DNA of 54,108 nucleotides. It comes from Sphingomonadaceae bacterium (GTDB lineage: Bacteria > Pseudomonadota > Alphaproteobacteria > Sphingomonadales > Sphingomonadaceae). The notes under the pieces were generated by a model. That model ran no database searches and was not told the DNA's origin. It saw only the letters and a list, made by a program, of their open reading frames with translations. Below are positions 7,264-14,941 of this stretch, piece by piece. The position numbers were made by a program, and so were the translations under genes. The number at the start of each line of letters is the position of its first letter. The stretch's first letter is position 1. The stretch lies in assembly GCA_016742125.1 (NCBI GenBank), contig JACVCM010000010.1, positions 1 through 54,108 of the forward strand, given 5' to 3'.

Positions 7264-9726
7264 CTACTCCTTCACTGCTCGGGGATGGCCATTTGGCCGG
7301 GGGGAAATACGAGGGCGGCTGAGCATGTCGGCGGCCCAGTCGAGTCCACGATGCATGAGCCATTGGCGCGCGAAATCATCAGGGCCGTGGGCTTCGACCA
7401 GCGCGGTAATGGCGAGTTGACGGGCTTTTGACGATGTGGCGGCGAAAGCGAGCGCGACTTCGCCAAGTCCCAATTCGAACAGCCGGTTGCCACGCGTTGA
7501 CTGGCAATAGTAATCGCGCTTCGGCGTCGCCTGGCTCAATATCTCGATCTGGCGATCGTTCAGCCCGAACCGGCGGTAGATGCCCTGAATCTGCGGTTCG
7601 AGCGCGCGTTCGTTGGGGAGGAATATCCGCGTCGGGCAGCTCTCGATGATCGCAGGGGCGATCGCCGAGGTCTCAATGTCGGCGAGGCTTTGGGTCGCAA
7701 AGACCACGCTCGCATTCTTCTTGCGCAGCGTCTTCAGCCATTCGCGCAGCTGCGCCGCGAACAGCGGGCTGTCGAGCACCAGCCAGCCTTCGTCAATGAT
7801 GATCAGCGTTGGAGAGCCGTCGAGCCGCCCTTCGATCCGGTGGAACAGGTAGGACAGCACCGCAGGCGCGGCGGCCGAGCCGGTCAGCCCTTCGGTCTCG
7901 AAGGCTTGTACTCGTCCGTGGCCCAGCCGTTCGGCTTCGGCGTCGAGCAATTGTCCGAACGGCCCGCCAAGGCAATAGGGCGCGAGCGCTTGTTTAAGCT
8001 CTTGGGCTTGCAGCAGCATCAGCAACCCGGTCAGCGTGCGTTCGGCGACCGGCGCTGAGCTAAGCGAATTGAGCGCCGCCCAAAGCTGCTCCTTGGCGGC
8101 GGGGTCGATCGCGACGCCTTCGCTCGCAAGGATCGCCGCCAGCCATTCCGACGCCCAGATGCGGCTTTGCGCCTGGTCGATCTGCGCCAAAGGCTGGAGC
8201 GTGACCCCAGCATCACTGTTATCGACGAGACTACCTCCAAGGTCTTGCCAGTCGCCGCCCATTGCGAGCACGGCGGCACGGATCGATCCGCCGAAATCGA
8301 AAGCGAAAACTTGAGCGTTTTCGTAGCGCCGGAACTGCATCGCCATCAGTGCGAGCAACACCGATTTACCCGCACCGGTCGGGCCGACGACAAGCGTATG
8401 CCCGACGTCGCCGACATGAAGGGAAAACCGGAACGGGGTCGAGCCCTGGGCCCGACCGAACATCAAGGGGGGAGAGGCTAGATGTTCGTCCCGTTCCGGC
8501 CCCGCCCACACGGCTGAGAGGGGGATCATGTGGGCGAGATTGAGCGTTGAAATGGGAGGCTGGCGGACGTTGGCGTAAACATGGCCGGGGAGCGAGCCGA
8601 GCCAGGCTTCGACCGCGTTCATCCCTTCGGCGATCACGGTGAAGTCGCGGCCCTGGATGACCTTCTCGACCAGCCGCAGCTTCTCGGCGGCAAGCCCAGC
8701 GTCTTCGTCCCACACGGTGACGGTCGCGGTGACATAGGCCTGGCTCACATAGTCCGAGCCGAGTTCCTGAAGCGCCTCGTCAGCGTCGGCGGCCTTGTTC
8801 GAAGCGTCGCTGTCAAGCAGCGTCGAAGCCTCGTTTGTCATCACCTCCTTGAGGATCGCGGCAACCGATTTGCGCTTTGCGAACCACTGCCGCCGGATCT
8901 TGCCGAGCAGTTTGGCGGCATCGGTCTTGTCAAGCATCACCGCGCGGGTCGACCAGCGGTAGGGGAACGCGAGCCGGTTCATCTCGTCGAGCAGCCCGGG
9001 GAAGGTCCGGCTCGGAAAGCCGATGATCGTCAGCGTGCGCAGGTGCTGATCGCCCAGCCGGGGTTCGAGCCCGCCGGTGAGCGGCTCGTCGGCGAGCAGC
9101 GCGTCGAGGTGCATCGGCGTCTCGGGAACCCGGACCCGCTGCGCCTTGGTCGAAATGGTCGAGTGCAAATAGGTCAGCGTCTCGCTGTCACTCAGCCATT
9201 CGGCCTCAGGCATGAAGCCTTCGACCAGGTGCAGCAGCCGCCCGGTGCGGTCGATGAACCCGGCGAGCAGTTCGTGCGGATCGACCCCGGTCTGCGAGCG
9301 GCCTTCGTAAAGCCAGGTCTCGGCGCGCGCCGTGTCCTCGGCCGGCGGCATCCACAGCAGGGTCAAATAATAGCCGCTCTCGAAATGCGCGCCTTCCTCG
9401 GCGAACTGTTCGGCGCGTTCGAGATCGACGAGCGCCGAAGCCGCGTCGGGAAATTCGCAGACCGGATAGTCGAGCGCCGGACCACGCACTGCCTCGACCC
9501 AGATTGCCCAGCCCGAGCCCAGCCGCCGCAGCGCGTTGTTGAGCCGCGCCGTTGTCGAGACCAGCTCGGCGGGGGTGGCGGACTCGAGGTCCGGCCCGCG
9601 GAACCGCGCGGTGCGCTGGAACGAGCCATCCTTGTTGAGCACCACGCCGGGTGCGATCAGCGCGGCCCAGGGCAGGAAGTCGGCCAGACTGGCGGAGGTC
9701 TTGCGGTATTCGCGAAGGTTCAGCAT
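7264..9726 (-). CDS. trbE: TrbE / VirB4-like T4SS ATPase
   Basis: An 820-residue cytoplasmic ATPase that powers pilus biogenesis and substrate transfer. It has the N-terminal CagE/TrbE domain (about 1-420), Walker A GPTGAGKS at about 448-455, Walker B in LIIIDEGWLVL at about 640, and the downstream motif VVFATQSLADIE. The start MLNLREYRKT is family-typical and lies 7 bases past trbD. Length is normal and no key motif is missing. Confidence 0.97.
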   Translation of the reverse strand: MLNLREYRKTSASLADFLPWAALIAPGVVLNKDGSFQRTARFRGPDLESATPAELVSTTARLNNALRRLGSGWAIWVEAVRGPALDYPVCEFPDAASALVDLERAEQFAEEGAHFESGYYLTLLWMPPAEDTARAETWLYEGRSQTGVDPHELLAGFIDRTGRLLHLVEGFMPEAEWLSDSETLTYLHSTISTKAQRVRVPETPMHLDALLADEPLTGGLEPRLGDQHLRTLTIIGFPSRTFPGLLDEMNRLAFPYRWSTRAVMLDKTDAAKLLGKIRRQWFAKRKSVAAILKEVMTNEASTLLDSDASNKAADADEALQELGSDYVSQAYVTATVTVWDEDAGLAAEKLRLVEKVIQGRDFTVIAEGMNAVEAWLGSLPGHVYANVRQPPISTLNLAHMIPLSAVWAGPERDEHLASPPLMFGRAQGSTPFRFSLHVGDVGHTLVVGPTGAGKSVLLALMAMQFRRYENAQVFAFDFGGSIRAAVLAMGGDWQDLGGSLVDNSDAGVTLQPLAQIDQAQSRIWASEWLAAILASEGVAIDPAAKEQLWAALNSLSSAPVAERTLTGLLMLLQAQELKQALAPYCLGGPFGQLLDAEAERLGHGRVQAFETEGLTGSAAAPAVLSYLFHRIEGRLDGSPTLIIIDEGWLVLDSPLFAAQLREWLKTLRKKNASVVFATQSLADIETSAIAPAIIESCPTRIFLPNERALEPQIQGIYRRFGLNDRQIEILSQATPKRDYYCQSTRGNRLFELGLGEVALAFAATSSKARQLAITALVEAHGPDDFARQWLMHRGLDWAADMLSRPRISPRPNGHPRAVKE

Positions 9727-9733
9727 CGCAGCC

Positions 9734-10012
9734 TCACACACCCATGAAGTTTGGAAAGCGCAGGTGCCGCCGCGCGACATCGACGAATTGCGGGTCGCGC
9801 TTGGCGGCCCAGACCGCGAAGGCGTGGCCAATCGCCCAGAGCACCAGTCCAGCGATCCACAGCCGCAGGCCGAGGCCGACCGCACCCGCCAGTGTGCCGT
9901 TCATGATCGCCAGCCCGCGCGGCGCGCCGCCCAGCAGGATCGGCTCAGCAAGCGAACGGTGGACTGGGACGTAGTAACCGGCGACGCCGGAAGGATCGGG
10001 GGCAGCATCCAT
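9734..10012 (-). CDS. trbD: TrbD / VirB3-like inner-membrane protein
   Basis: A 92-residue protein with a hydrophobic central segment (LGLRLWIAGLVLWAIGHAFAVWA) and a VirB3-like N-terminus (VPVHRSLAEPILLGGAPR). VirB3 proteins are small inner-membrane partners of the VirB4 ATPase, encoded next. A GTG one codon upstream would overlap the trbC stop by 4 bases and is an equally good start. Confidence 0.9.
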   Translation of the reverse strand: MDAAPDPSGVAGYYVPVHRSLAEPILLGGAPRGLAIMNGTLAGAVGLGLRLWIAGLVLWAIGHAFAVWAAKRDPQFVDVARRHLRFPNFMGV

Positions 10013-10341
10013 CACACCAGCGCTCCGCCGCCGAAGCTGAAGAACGAGAGGAAAAAAGACGAGGCGGCGAAGGCGATCGACAGGCCGAACACGATCTGGA
10101 TCAACCGCCGGAAACCGCCCGAAGTATCGCCGAATGCCAGCGTCAGGCCGGTGGCGATGATGATGATCACCGCCATGATCTTGGCGACCGGGCCCTGGAT
10201 CGATTCAAGGATCGACTGGAGCGGCGCTTCCCACGGCATCGACGAGCCCGCCGCATAGGCGGGTGCGGACAGCATAAGCAGGGTCGCGCTGGCCAGTCCG
10301 GTTGCGCCGAATTTGCGAAGGCGAATGGCAAGCGAAGTCAT
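10012..10341 (-). CDS. trbC: TrbC / VirB2-like pilin
   Basis: A 109-residue pilin precursor. It has a signal segment with a cleavage-like AYAAGS site near residue 30, then two hydrophobic helices (about 52-72 and 80-102) separated by a short charged loop, the VirB2/TrbC layout. In RP4 the TrbC pilin is matured and cyclised by the TraF peptidase; a TraF-type peptidase is encoded at 22.6-23.2 kb here. It overlaps the trbB stop by 4 bases. Confidence 0.92.
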   Translation of the reverse strand: MTSLAIRLRKFGATGLASATLLMLSAPAYAAGSSMPWEAPLQSILESIQGPVAKIMAVIIIIATGLTLAFGDTSGGFRRLIQIVFGLSIAFAASSFFLSFFSFGGGALV

Positions 10342-11321
10342 TGAGCATCTCCAGTGCTTGAGGGGGAAAGGGGTGAGAGGCGGTATTCGCCGCTGCCATC
10401 GAGGCCATCGACGCGGGCGAGTTCGGCGAGGCGGCGGCCGGCGCCGTCGCGCACCAGCACCGCGATCACGTCGATGGTCTCGGCGATCAGGGCGCGCGGC
10501 ACCGTGACTACGGCTTCCTGGATCAGCTGCTCCATCCGCCGCAGCGTGCCGATCGCCGATCCCGCATGGATCGTGCCGATGCCGCCGGGATGGCCGGTGC
10601 CCCAGGCCTTGAGCAGGTCGAGCGCCTCTGCGCCCCGGACTTCGCCGATGGGGATGCGGTCCGGGCGCAGGCGCAGCGCCGAGCGGACCAGATCGGAAAG
10701 CGTCGCCACACCGTCCTTGGTCCGTAGCGCGACCTGATTGGGCGAGGCGCACTGCAACTCGCGGGTGTCTTCGATCAGCACCACGCGGTCGGAAGTCTTG
10801 GCGAGTTCAGCGAGCAGCGCGTTGGTCAACGTGGTCTTGCCGGTCGAGGTGCCGCCCGCGACCAGCACATTGCACCGCGCCGCCACCGCGTCGCGCAGCA
10901 CCGCGGCTTGTTCCGCCGACATGATCCCCGCCGCGACATAATCGTCCAATGTGAACACCGCGACGGCGGGCTTGCGGATCGCGAAGCTGGGTGCGGCCAC
11001 CACTGGCGGCAACAGCCCCTCGAACCGTTCGCCGGTCTCGGGCAGTTCCGCCGAGACGCGCGGGACATCGGCATGGACATCGACCCCGACATGGTGCGCG
11101 ACCAGCCGGATCACCCGTTCGCCGTCCGCCGCCGCCATCCGCTCGCCGGTGTCCGACACGCCTTCACCCAGCCGGTCGATCCACAACCGCCCGTCGGGAT
11201 TGAGCATCACCTCGATCGTGGCCGCATCGTCGAGCCAGGCCGCGACGTGACGCCCCAGCGCGGTCCGCAACATGCGAACACCCCGCGATTTTGCCTCGGT
11301 TCGAAGGGGGACAACGCTCAC
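10338..11321 (-). CDS. trbB: TrbB / VirB11-like secretion ATPase
   Basis: A 327-residue hexameric traffic ATPase with Walker A GGTSTGKTT at about 156-164, the Asp box VVLIEDTRELQ, Walker B-like RIPIGEVRG, and the His box TGHPGGIGTIHAGS. I placed the start at the GTG at 11321 because GAGGAG lies 6 bases upstream and the length then matches TrbB. A TTG at 11366 and an ATG at 11273 are alternatives. It is the first gene of the trb operon. In related elements it follows copG directly, but here 5.3 kb of cargo separates them, so it needs its own promoter or read-through from the cargo. Confidence 0.95.
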   Translation of the reverse strand: MSVVPLRTEAKSRGVRMLRTALGRHVAAWLDDAATIEVMLNPDGRLWIDRLGEGVSDTGERMAAADGERVIRLVAHHVGVDVHADVPRVSAELPETGERFEGLLPPVVAAPSFAIRKPAVAVFTLDDYVAAGIMSAEQAAVLRDAVAARCNVLVAGGTSTGKTTLTNALLAELAKTSDRVVLIEDTRELQCASPNQVALRTKDGVATLSDLVRSALRLRPDRIPIGEVRGAEALDLLKAWGTGHPGGIGTIHAGSAIGTLRRMEQLIQEAVVTVPRALIAETIDVIAVLVRDGAGRRLAELARVDGLDGSGEYRLSPLSPSSTGDAQ

Positions 11322-11667
11322 TTGGGGCTCCTCGATTTGGACCTGAGCGAAGCGCCGCCCGGACAACGAGGAAGAGCAAGAGAGCCAGAAAATGGCTCAA
11401 GGCAACATCAAAATATCAGCGGAGTAGTGTGGGGTAGAGCGACAGGGAGGGGATGGATTTGCCGAAAGCAATCTGGCCGAGGTGAGGGCTCACGCGGGTA
11501 GTTTCAATTGAAAACATGGCGATTCGGTAGTGGCCGAAGCGGGACACTCAGCCAAGTGAGAATGGATCTGTCGTATTGCGGAATGCGACCTTCAAGGAAT
11601 CAGCTATTGGCAGCTTTGTGCCAAGTTTGCCGTAGGCCCAAAGCACATTCCAAAACCAACCGGTTTC
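11322..11667. other. Non-coding gap between trbB and the exonuclease gene
   Basis: About 346 bases without a credible gene. It should contain the present trb promoter (leftward) and the terminator of the exonuclease operon. I see a perfect 12-base palindrome TTTCAATTGAAA at 11502-11513 and a weak short inverted repeat right at the exonuclease stop (11653-11666). No strong terminator or clear promoter boxes were found. It may contain the left junction of the cargo insertion. Confidence 0.5.
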
Positions 11668-13050
11668 CTAAATGCTTAGCGAAATCAAATGCGAGCGATA
11701 TCTGGCGAGCATTTCGGCCTGCTCACCCTTTGCGAACGGTAGCTTCTCGTTACATTCTGCAATTGCTTTCGGAACTGTTCCCCAATCGCACTCGCCGTCA
11801 AATAGCACGCGGCTATTGATGTGGGCGCGAACCTCCGCTCGAAGCGCGTCTGGCAGAAGGTCAGGGTGTTCCGCGTAGATGACGCGCGCGGCTAGAAAAC
11901 CATATTTCTGGTCAACAAATTGCGAAACCAAAAGGTGGCGCTGATTCCACGGTGTCGTGTGGAAGCGTTCCATGAGCTGATTGTCGGGTGGCGTTGGGAA
12001 CCCACCATAGATCTGCTGCTCGACATGCTCGGATGGGTCATAGACCGCTTTGGTTTCCTCATAGACGGCCAGCAGCCTCTCTATGAACGCGCCATCCCCA
12101 AGGACGTTTGCCGCCCGATCGGCAATCTCGGATTCCGAAAGGTCGCCAAGGCACCAGTCGGGCGCATCATCGAGCGAGCGCAACGTCGGCGCGGCATTGC
12201 TTTTGACTTTGCGGAGGGGCTTGGGTTTGTTGGCAAAACATGCCCCCAGGGCAGCATCAGACATACGCCTGAAATCGTCGGGATCATGGGACAGGTCATA
12301 GCAGAGGTGCTTGGTCGCTTGCTGGCTGTCCACTCCAATCCGAATGATTGGATAATGCTTATGGCCGCCAAAGCCAAAAAACTCCGTCAGGAGGAGTGCC
12401 TCACTATCGAGCAAGAATGCTTCGACCGTGGATTTTTGCGAGAAGCGGATGAAGTTTGACCACTCCGCGCTCGCGCCGTTTGCAGCCATTTTGCAGAGGT
12501 GAATGACAGCTTCAACGTCAGCCATCGCATCGTGAGCGCGGCTATGATCGAACCCGTTAGCCGGAGCAACGCGATCAAGTTTGAAAACCGGCCTACCCTT
12601 ATCATTCTCTGGGATCACGAAGCAGTCAGGTTCAAATTGCGCCACGGCTTTGGTCAAGATCATGGCATCGGCGCGTGTGTTGCCGCCTTGTTGCGTCAGG
12701 TATGGATTGTGGAGCGTTTGATACTGCGCTTGCCGCATCAGCTCTTCGTCAAAGGCGAGGCTGTTATAGCCAACAAAGATCGACGGTGACCATTCCAAGA
12801 GCTTGTCTCGGATGGCTCGGATCATGCCGTAGTGACTGGGGAGGTTCGGATTGGTGGCCTGTTCAATGGTAACGCCAGTTACCAGCATTGCCCCCGGCGA
12901 CATCACCGTCTGCGGGAGCAAGCGACAGCGTATCTCGAACCGATCAAGCTCATTCAACTCTTCATCGGTTTTGATGGCTGCGAACTGGAGGATTTGATCG
13001 AAGAACTTGTCCGTTCCAGTGGTTTCGGTGTCGTAGAAAACAAACCCCAC
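11668..13050 (-). CDS. DEDDh 3'-5' exonuclease, exonuclease I (SbcB)-like
   Basis: A 460-residue protein. The DnaQ-fold exonuclease domain has motif I DTETTG (residues 7-12), motif II around NSLAFDEE (Asp101) and motif III HDAMAD (His173, Asp178), so all DEDDh residues are present. The remaining 280 residues resemble the C-terminal part of exonuclease I, which degrades single-stranded DNA. The start is taken as a GTG preceded by AGGGGG. It is the last gene of an operon after the XRE and ImmA genes (16-base gap). As a second exonuclease I-like enzyme on a mobile element it may act in defence or DNA processing (inference). Confidence 0.85.
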   Translation of the reverse strand: MGFVFYDTETTGTDKFFDQILQFAAIKTDEELNELDRFEIRCRLLPQTVMSPGAMLVTGVTIEQATNPNLPSHYGMIRAIRDKLLEWSPSIFVGYNSLAFDEELMRQAQYQTLHNPYLTQQGGNTRADAMILTKAVAQFEPDCFVIPENDKGRPVFKLDRVAPANGFDHSRAHDAMADVEAVIHLCKMAANGASAEWSNFIRFSQKSTVEAFLLDSEALLLTEFFGFGGHKHYPIIRIGVDSQQATKHLCYDLSHDPDDFRRMSDAALGACFANKPKPLRKVKSNAAPTLRSLDDAPDWCLGDLSESEIADRAANVLGDGAFIERLLAVYEETKAVYDPSEHVEQQIYGGFPTPPDNQLMERFHTTPWNQRHLLVSQFVDQKYGFLAARVIYAEHPDLLPDALRAEVRAHINSRVLFDGECDWGTVPKAIAECNEKLPFAKGEQAEMLARYRSHLISLSI

Positions 13051-13066
13051 CAAAACCCCCTTGCCT

Positions 13067-13588
13067 TCACGCGAAGGCGAGCAACCTATATTGAAGCGCA
13101 GATAGGCTGACCTTGAACTTTTTGGCGATGGTCTGCAAGCGATCCACATCGTCTAAGTCTATGTCGCCCGTTCCGATCATGGGTTCGAGTAAGACTTTGG
13201 GAATGAGAAGCTCCGAGGCAAAAGCATTGGCTTCAATTTCCATTTTGTCGGTGCCTTGAGCGGCAAGGGTATCGCGCCGCAGGATTGCGAACCCTTTATC
13301 GACATGCACCGCGTTTTCGATATGCGTCCGGTGCATAATATGGTGGCCTAGCTCATGGGCCATTGTGAAGCGCTGCCGGTTGGGATGGTGGAGGGCATTG
13401 ACGCCGATGACCGCCACGCCATCTTTGACGAGGGCCATGCCGGAGAGTTCTTGATCAAGTGGCGAGAACTGGATGCGAATGTCGCGGCGCTTGATGATTT
13501 TCTCGACCGGCACCGGCGCCGTGACGGCTCCGTAAGCGGCCAACACTTCACGCGCCCTTTCCCGCGCAGCATCTTGAATGGCGCTCAT
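13067..13588 (-). CDS. ImmA/IrrE-family metallopeptidase
   Basis: A 173-residue protein with the zinc-peptidase motif HELGHH at residues 78-83 and a downstream acidic segment (EIEANAFASELL) that supplies the third zinc ligand, as in ImmA/IrrE. ImmA of ICEBs1 cleaves its partner repressor ImmR after DNA damage, inducing the element. It overlaps the upstream XRE gene by 4 bases, so the two are translationally coupled and probably form a protease-repressor pair. The likely substrate is the XRE protein (inference). ATG start MSAIQDAARE. Confidence 0.88.
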   Translation of the reverse strand: MSAIQDAARERAREVLAAYGAVTAPVPVEKIIKRRDIRIQFSPLDQELSGMALVKDGVAVIGVNALHHPNRQRFTMAHELGHHIMHRTHIENAVHVDKGFAILRRDTLAAQGTDKMEIEANAFASELLIPKVLLEPMIGTGDIDLDDVDRLQTIAKKFKVSLSALQYRLLAFA

Positions 13589-13941
13589 CGAGCCGAACCA
13601 CTTTGCAGTTGGCCGAGCGCGCTCTTTAGGAGTTGTTCGACACCTGACATTTGGTCGTCGGACACGGATGCGCCCCATGTCGAAAGGCGTTCACCGGCTT
13701 CCGCGACAAGGGCGCGCGGCGGAACAGCAGGCACAAGTTCGGTGATAGCCTTGAGGTCAAGCGCCTTCATCAACCCATAGACTTGATGCAACAGCACCTT
13801 TTGACGGCCCGATTCAATGTTGGCGATTGAAGCTCTCGAAATGCCAACGACTTTGGCAACTTCAGCCTGCGTCAGTCCGACCATCTTGCGGCGCGTGGCT
13901 ACTGCACGGCCAAGCTCTAAATATATTGACTGCTCATCCAT
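13585..13941 (-). CDS. XRE-family repressor (probable ImmA/IrrE partner)
   Basis: A 118-residue protein with an N-terminal XRE-type helix-turn-helix (residues about 8-62, including LTQAEVAKVVGISRASIANIESGRQ) and a C-terminal tail that may be the peptidase target. It is transcribed away from the ubiquitin-like operon, and a 34-base palindrome lies 31 bases upstream of its start in the shared intergenic region. That makes it the best candidate regulator of both operons. ATG start MDEQSIYLEL. Confidence 0.88.
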   Translation of the reverse strand: MDEQSIYLELGRAVATRRKMVGLTQAEVAKVVGISRASIANIESGRQKVLLHQVYGLMKALDLKAITELVPAVPPRALVAEAGERLSTWGASVSDDQMSGVEQLLKSALGQLQSGSAR

Positions 13942-13972
13942 TGCCGCGCCCCTGCACTTATGCACCGGCAAT

Positions 13973-14006
13973 GTCAATCACACAAACAAATGTTTGCGTG
14001 ATTGAC
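13973..14006. promoter_or_regulatory. 34-bp near-perfect palindrome, probable XRE operator
   Basis: Two 16-base arms, GTCAATCACACAAACA and its complement with a single mismatch, flank a central AA. It sits between the divergent XRE and ubiquitin-like operons, just upstream of the -35 box proposed for the rightward operon. A third partial copy of the half-site (GTTTGCATTGAC) begins at 14017 and overlaps that -35 box, as expected for a repressor that blocks the promoter. Binding by the XRE protein is an inference. Confidence 0.65.
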
Positions 14007-14022
14007 GTCACAATAGTTTGCA

Positions 14023-14051
14023 TTGACGACATTTTGGATTCCCGCCATAGA
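14023..14051 (+). promoter_or_regulatory. Candidate promoter of the ubiquitin-like operon
   Basis: TTGACG at 14023-14028 and CATAGA at 14046-14051 are separated by 17 bases. The next gene starts at 14101, giving a leader of about 40 bases with an AAGGA ribosome site. The -35 box overlaps a repeat of the palindrome half-site, consistent with repression. Confidence 0.45.
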
Positions 14052-14100
14052 GCGATTCGCAAGCTCGGAATCACCCGATTCTTTTTGGAAAGGAACTGCC

Positions 14101-14361
14101 ATGCAGCTCGAAGGTGCTGTTATCAAAGAACAAGGCCAGACCTTCGCGGTCGTGGCTGTGAAGCGTCATGTCACTGACAATCGGCATGAGGCCGATGGCG
14201 CAATCCGTAGCTTCTCCCGGTGCTTTCCGGGGATGCCGATTGTCCTGATGTCGCAGGACTCGCGCGGAACGCCCACCTATTTCGGTCGCCGCGACATCGC
14301 CAACTTCCTCTCGCGGGTGTCGATGCACCGCATCCCGTGGAAGCGTTACACCTTCAACTAA
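14101..14361 (+). CDS. Unknown 86-residue protein, first gene of the ubiquitin-like operon
   Basis: No function recognised. The 86-residue sequence begins MQLEGAVIKEQGQTFAVVAV, is probably a small alpha/beta fold without signal or membrane segment, and ends in PWKRYTFN. It is preceded by AAGGA 8 bases from the ATG. It is 16 bases from the next small gene and reads in the same direction as the Ubl, E1 and DUF6527 genes. Position suggests a part in the same system, perhaps as regulator, sensor or target, but nothing in the sequence proves it. Confidence 0.75.
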   Translation: MQLEGAVIKEQGQTFAVVAVKRHVTDNRHEADGAIRSFSRCFPGMPIVLMSQDSRGTPTYFGRRDIANFLSRVSMHRIPWKRYTFN

Positions 14362-14377
14362 GTCCATAGGAGATTTT

Positions 14378-14566
14378 ATGGCCAAGAACACCGGAAGCAA
14401 TTTTCGTCGCGGCGCAGTTACGGGCCGCACCCAGTTCCAGCGCGCTGACGGCAACTACCAGAAGCGCAACGAACGCACGGGCGAGTTTATGAGCGTCAAG
14501 AACGGCGGATCGCCGTTCAAGGGCGTGGCCCGTGAACCCGATGGCCGTGACGGCCCCAACTCCTAA
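14378..14566 (+). CDS. Unknown 62-residue basic, glycine-rich protein
   Basis: No function recognised. It is very hydrophilic and basic and rich in Gly, Arg, Lys and Asn (MAKNTGSNFRRGAVTGRTQ; later ERTGEFMSVKN and GGSPFKGV). I have a general memory of similar short unannotated proteins in other bacteria. It has an excellent ribosome site (TAGGAG, 5 bases before ATG). Its many exposed lysines would make it a plausible conjugation target or nucleic-acid binder (inference). Confidence 0.72.
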   Translation: MAKNTGSNFRRGAVTGRTQFQRADGNYQKRNERTGEFMSVKNGGSPFKGVAREPDGRDGPNS

Positions 14567-14584
14567 CAAGCAGACAGTCCCCTC

Positions 14585-14590
14585 TATAAT
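14585..14590 (+). promoter_or_regulatory. Perfect -10 box upstream of the Ubl gene
   Basis: TATAAT at 14585-14590 lies in the 96-base gap before the Ubl gene. The -35 region is poor (around CTAACA at 14563). It may give extra transcription of Ubl, E1 and DUF6527 independent of the first two genes. Confidence 0.35.
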
Positions 14591-14662
14591 CGACATTCGT
14601 GCGAGCTGCATCAACAAGTAGCTCCGCGACAGGAACAAACAACCTTGCAAGGAAAACCAACC

Positions 14663-14941
14663 ATGCCAAACGAACACGAATCTGAGAAAGGCGAAAAGCC
14701 TGACACCAAGACTGTTACCATCTTCGTGAACGGAACGGAGTATGAAGTAACTAAAGGCAAGATCAAGTACGAAGACTTGCTCGTTCTAATCGAGGCGCCG
14801 GAACTGCCTGAGAACCAACGCTATCAGGTGATGTACAGCAAGGGCAACAGCGACAAGCCGACCGGCACCCTCATTGAAGGCGAGTCCGTCGAGGTGAAGA
14901 AGGAAATGGAATTCGATGTCACACCGGCTAATCGCTCGTAG
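14663..14941 (+). CDS. Ubiquitin-like protein, multiubiquitin-domain family (single unit)
   Basis: A 92-residue protein. After a charged, flexible 15-residue N-terminus, one beta-grasp-type unit (about 16-86) shows the multiubiquitin-family pattern: VTIFVNGTEYEVTKGKIKYEDLL, a central YQVMYS strand, GTLIEGESVEVKK, and the final MEFDV strand. The tail VTPANRS follows. There is no C-terminal di-glycine, so activation by the neighbouring E1 must use a different C-terminus or need processing. The ribosome site AAGGA precedes the ATG, and the gene overlaps the E1 gene by 26 bases. Family assignment is from remembered patterns. Confidence 0.82.
   Translation: MPNEHESEKGEKPDTKTVTIFVNGTEYEVTKGKIKYEDLLVLIEAPELPENQRYQVMYSKGNSDKPTGTLIEGESVEVKKEMEFDVTPANRS

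Noticed and set aside
8581..9747. A 388-codon plus-strand frame opposite trbE
   Set aside because: It is the antisense shadow of trbE, which carries both Walker motifs; the composition is typical of GC-rich antisense frames.
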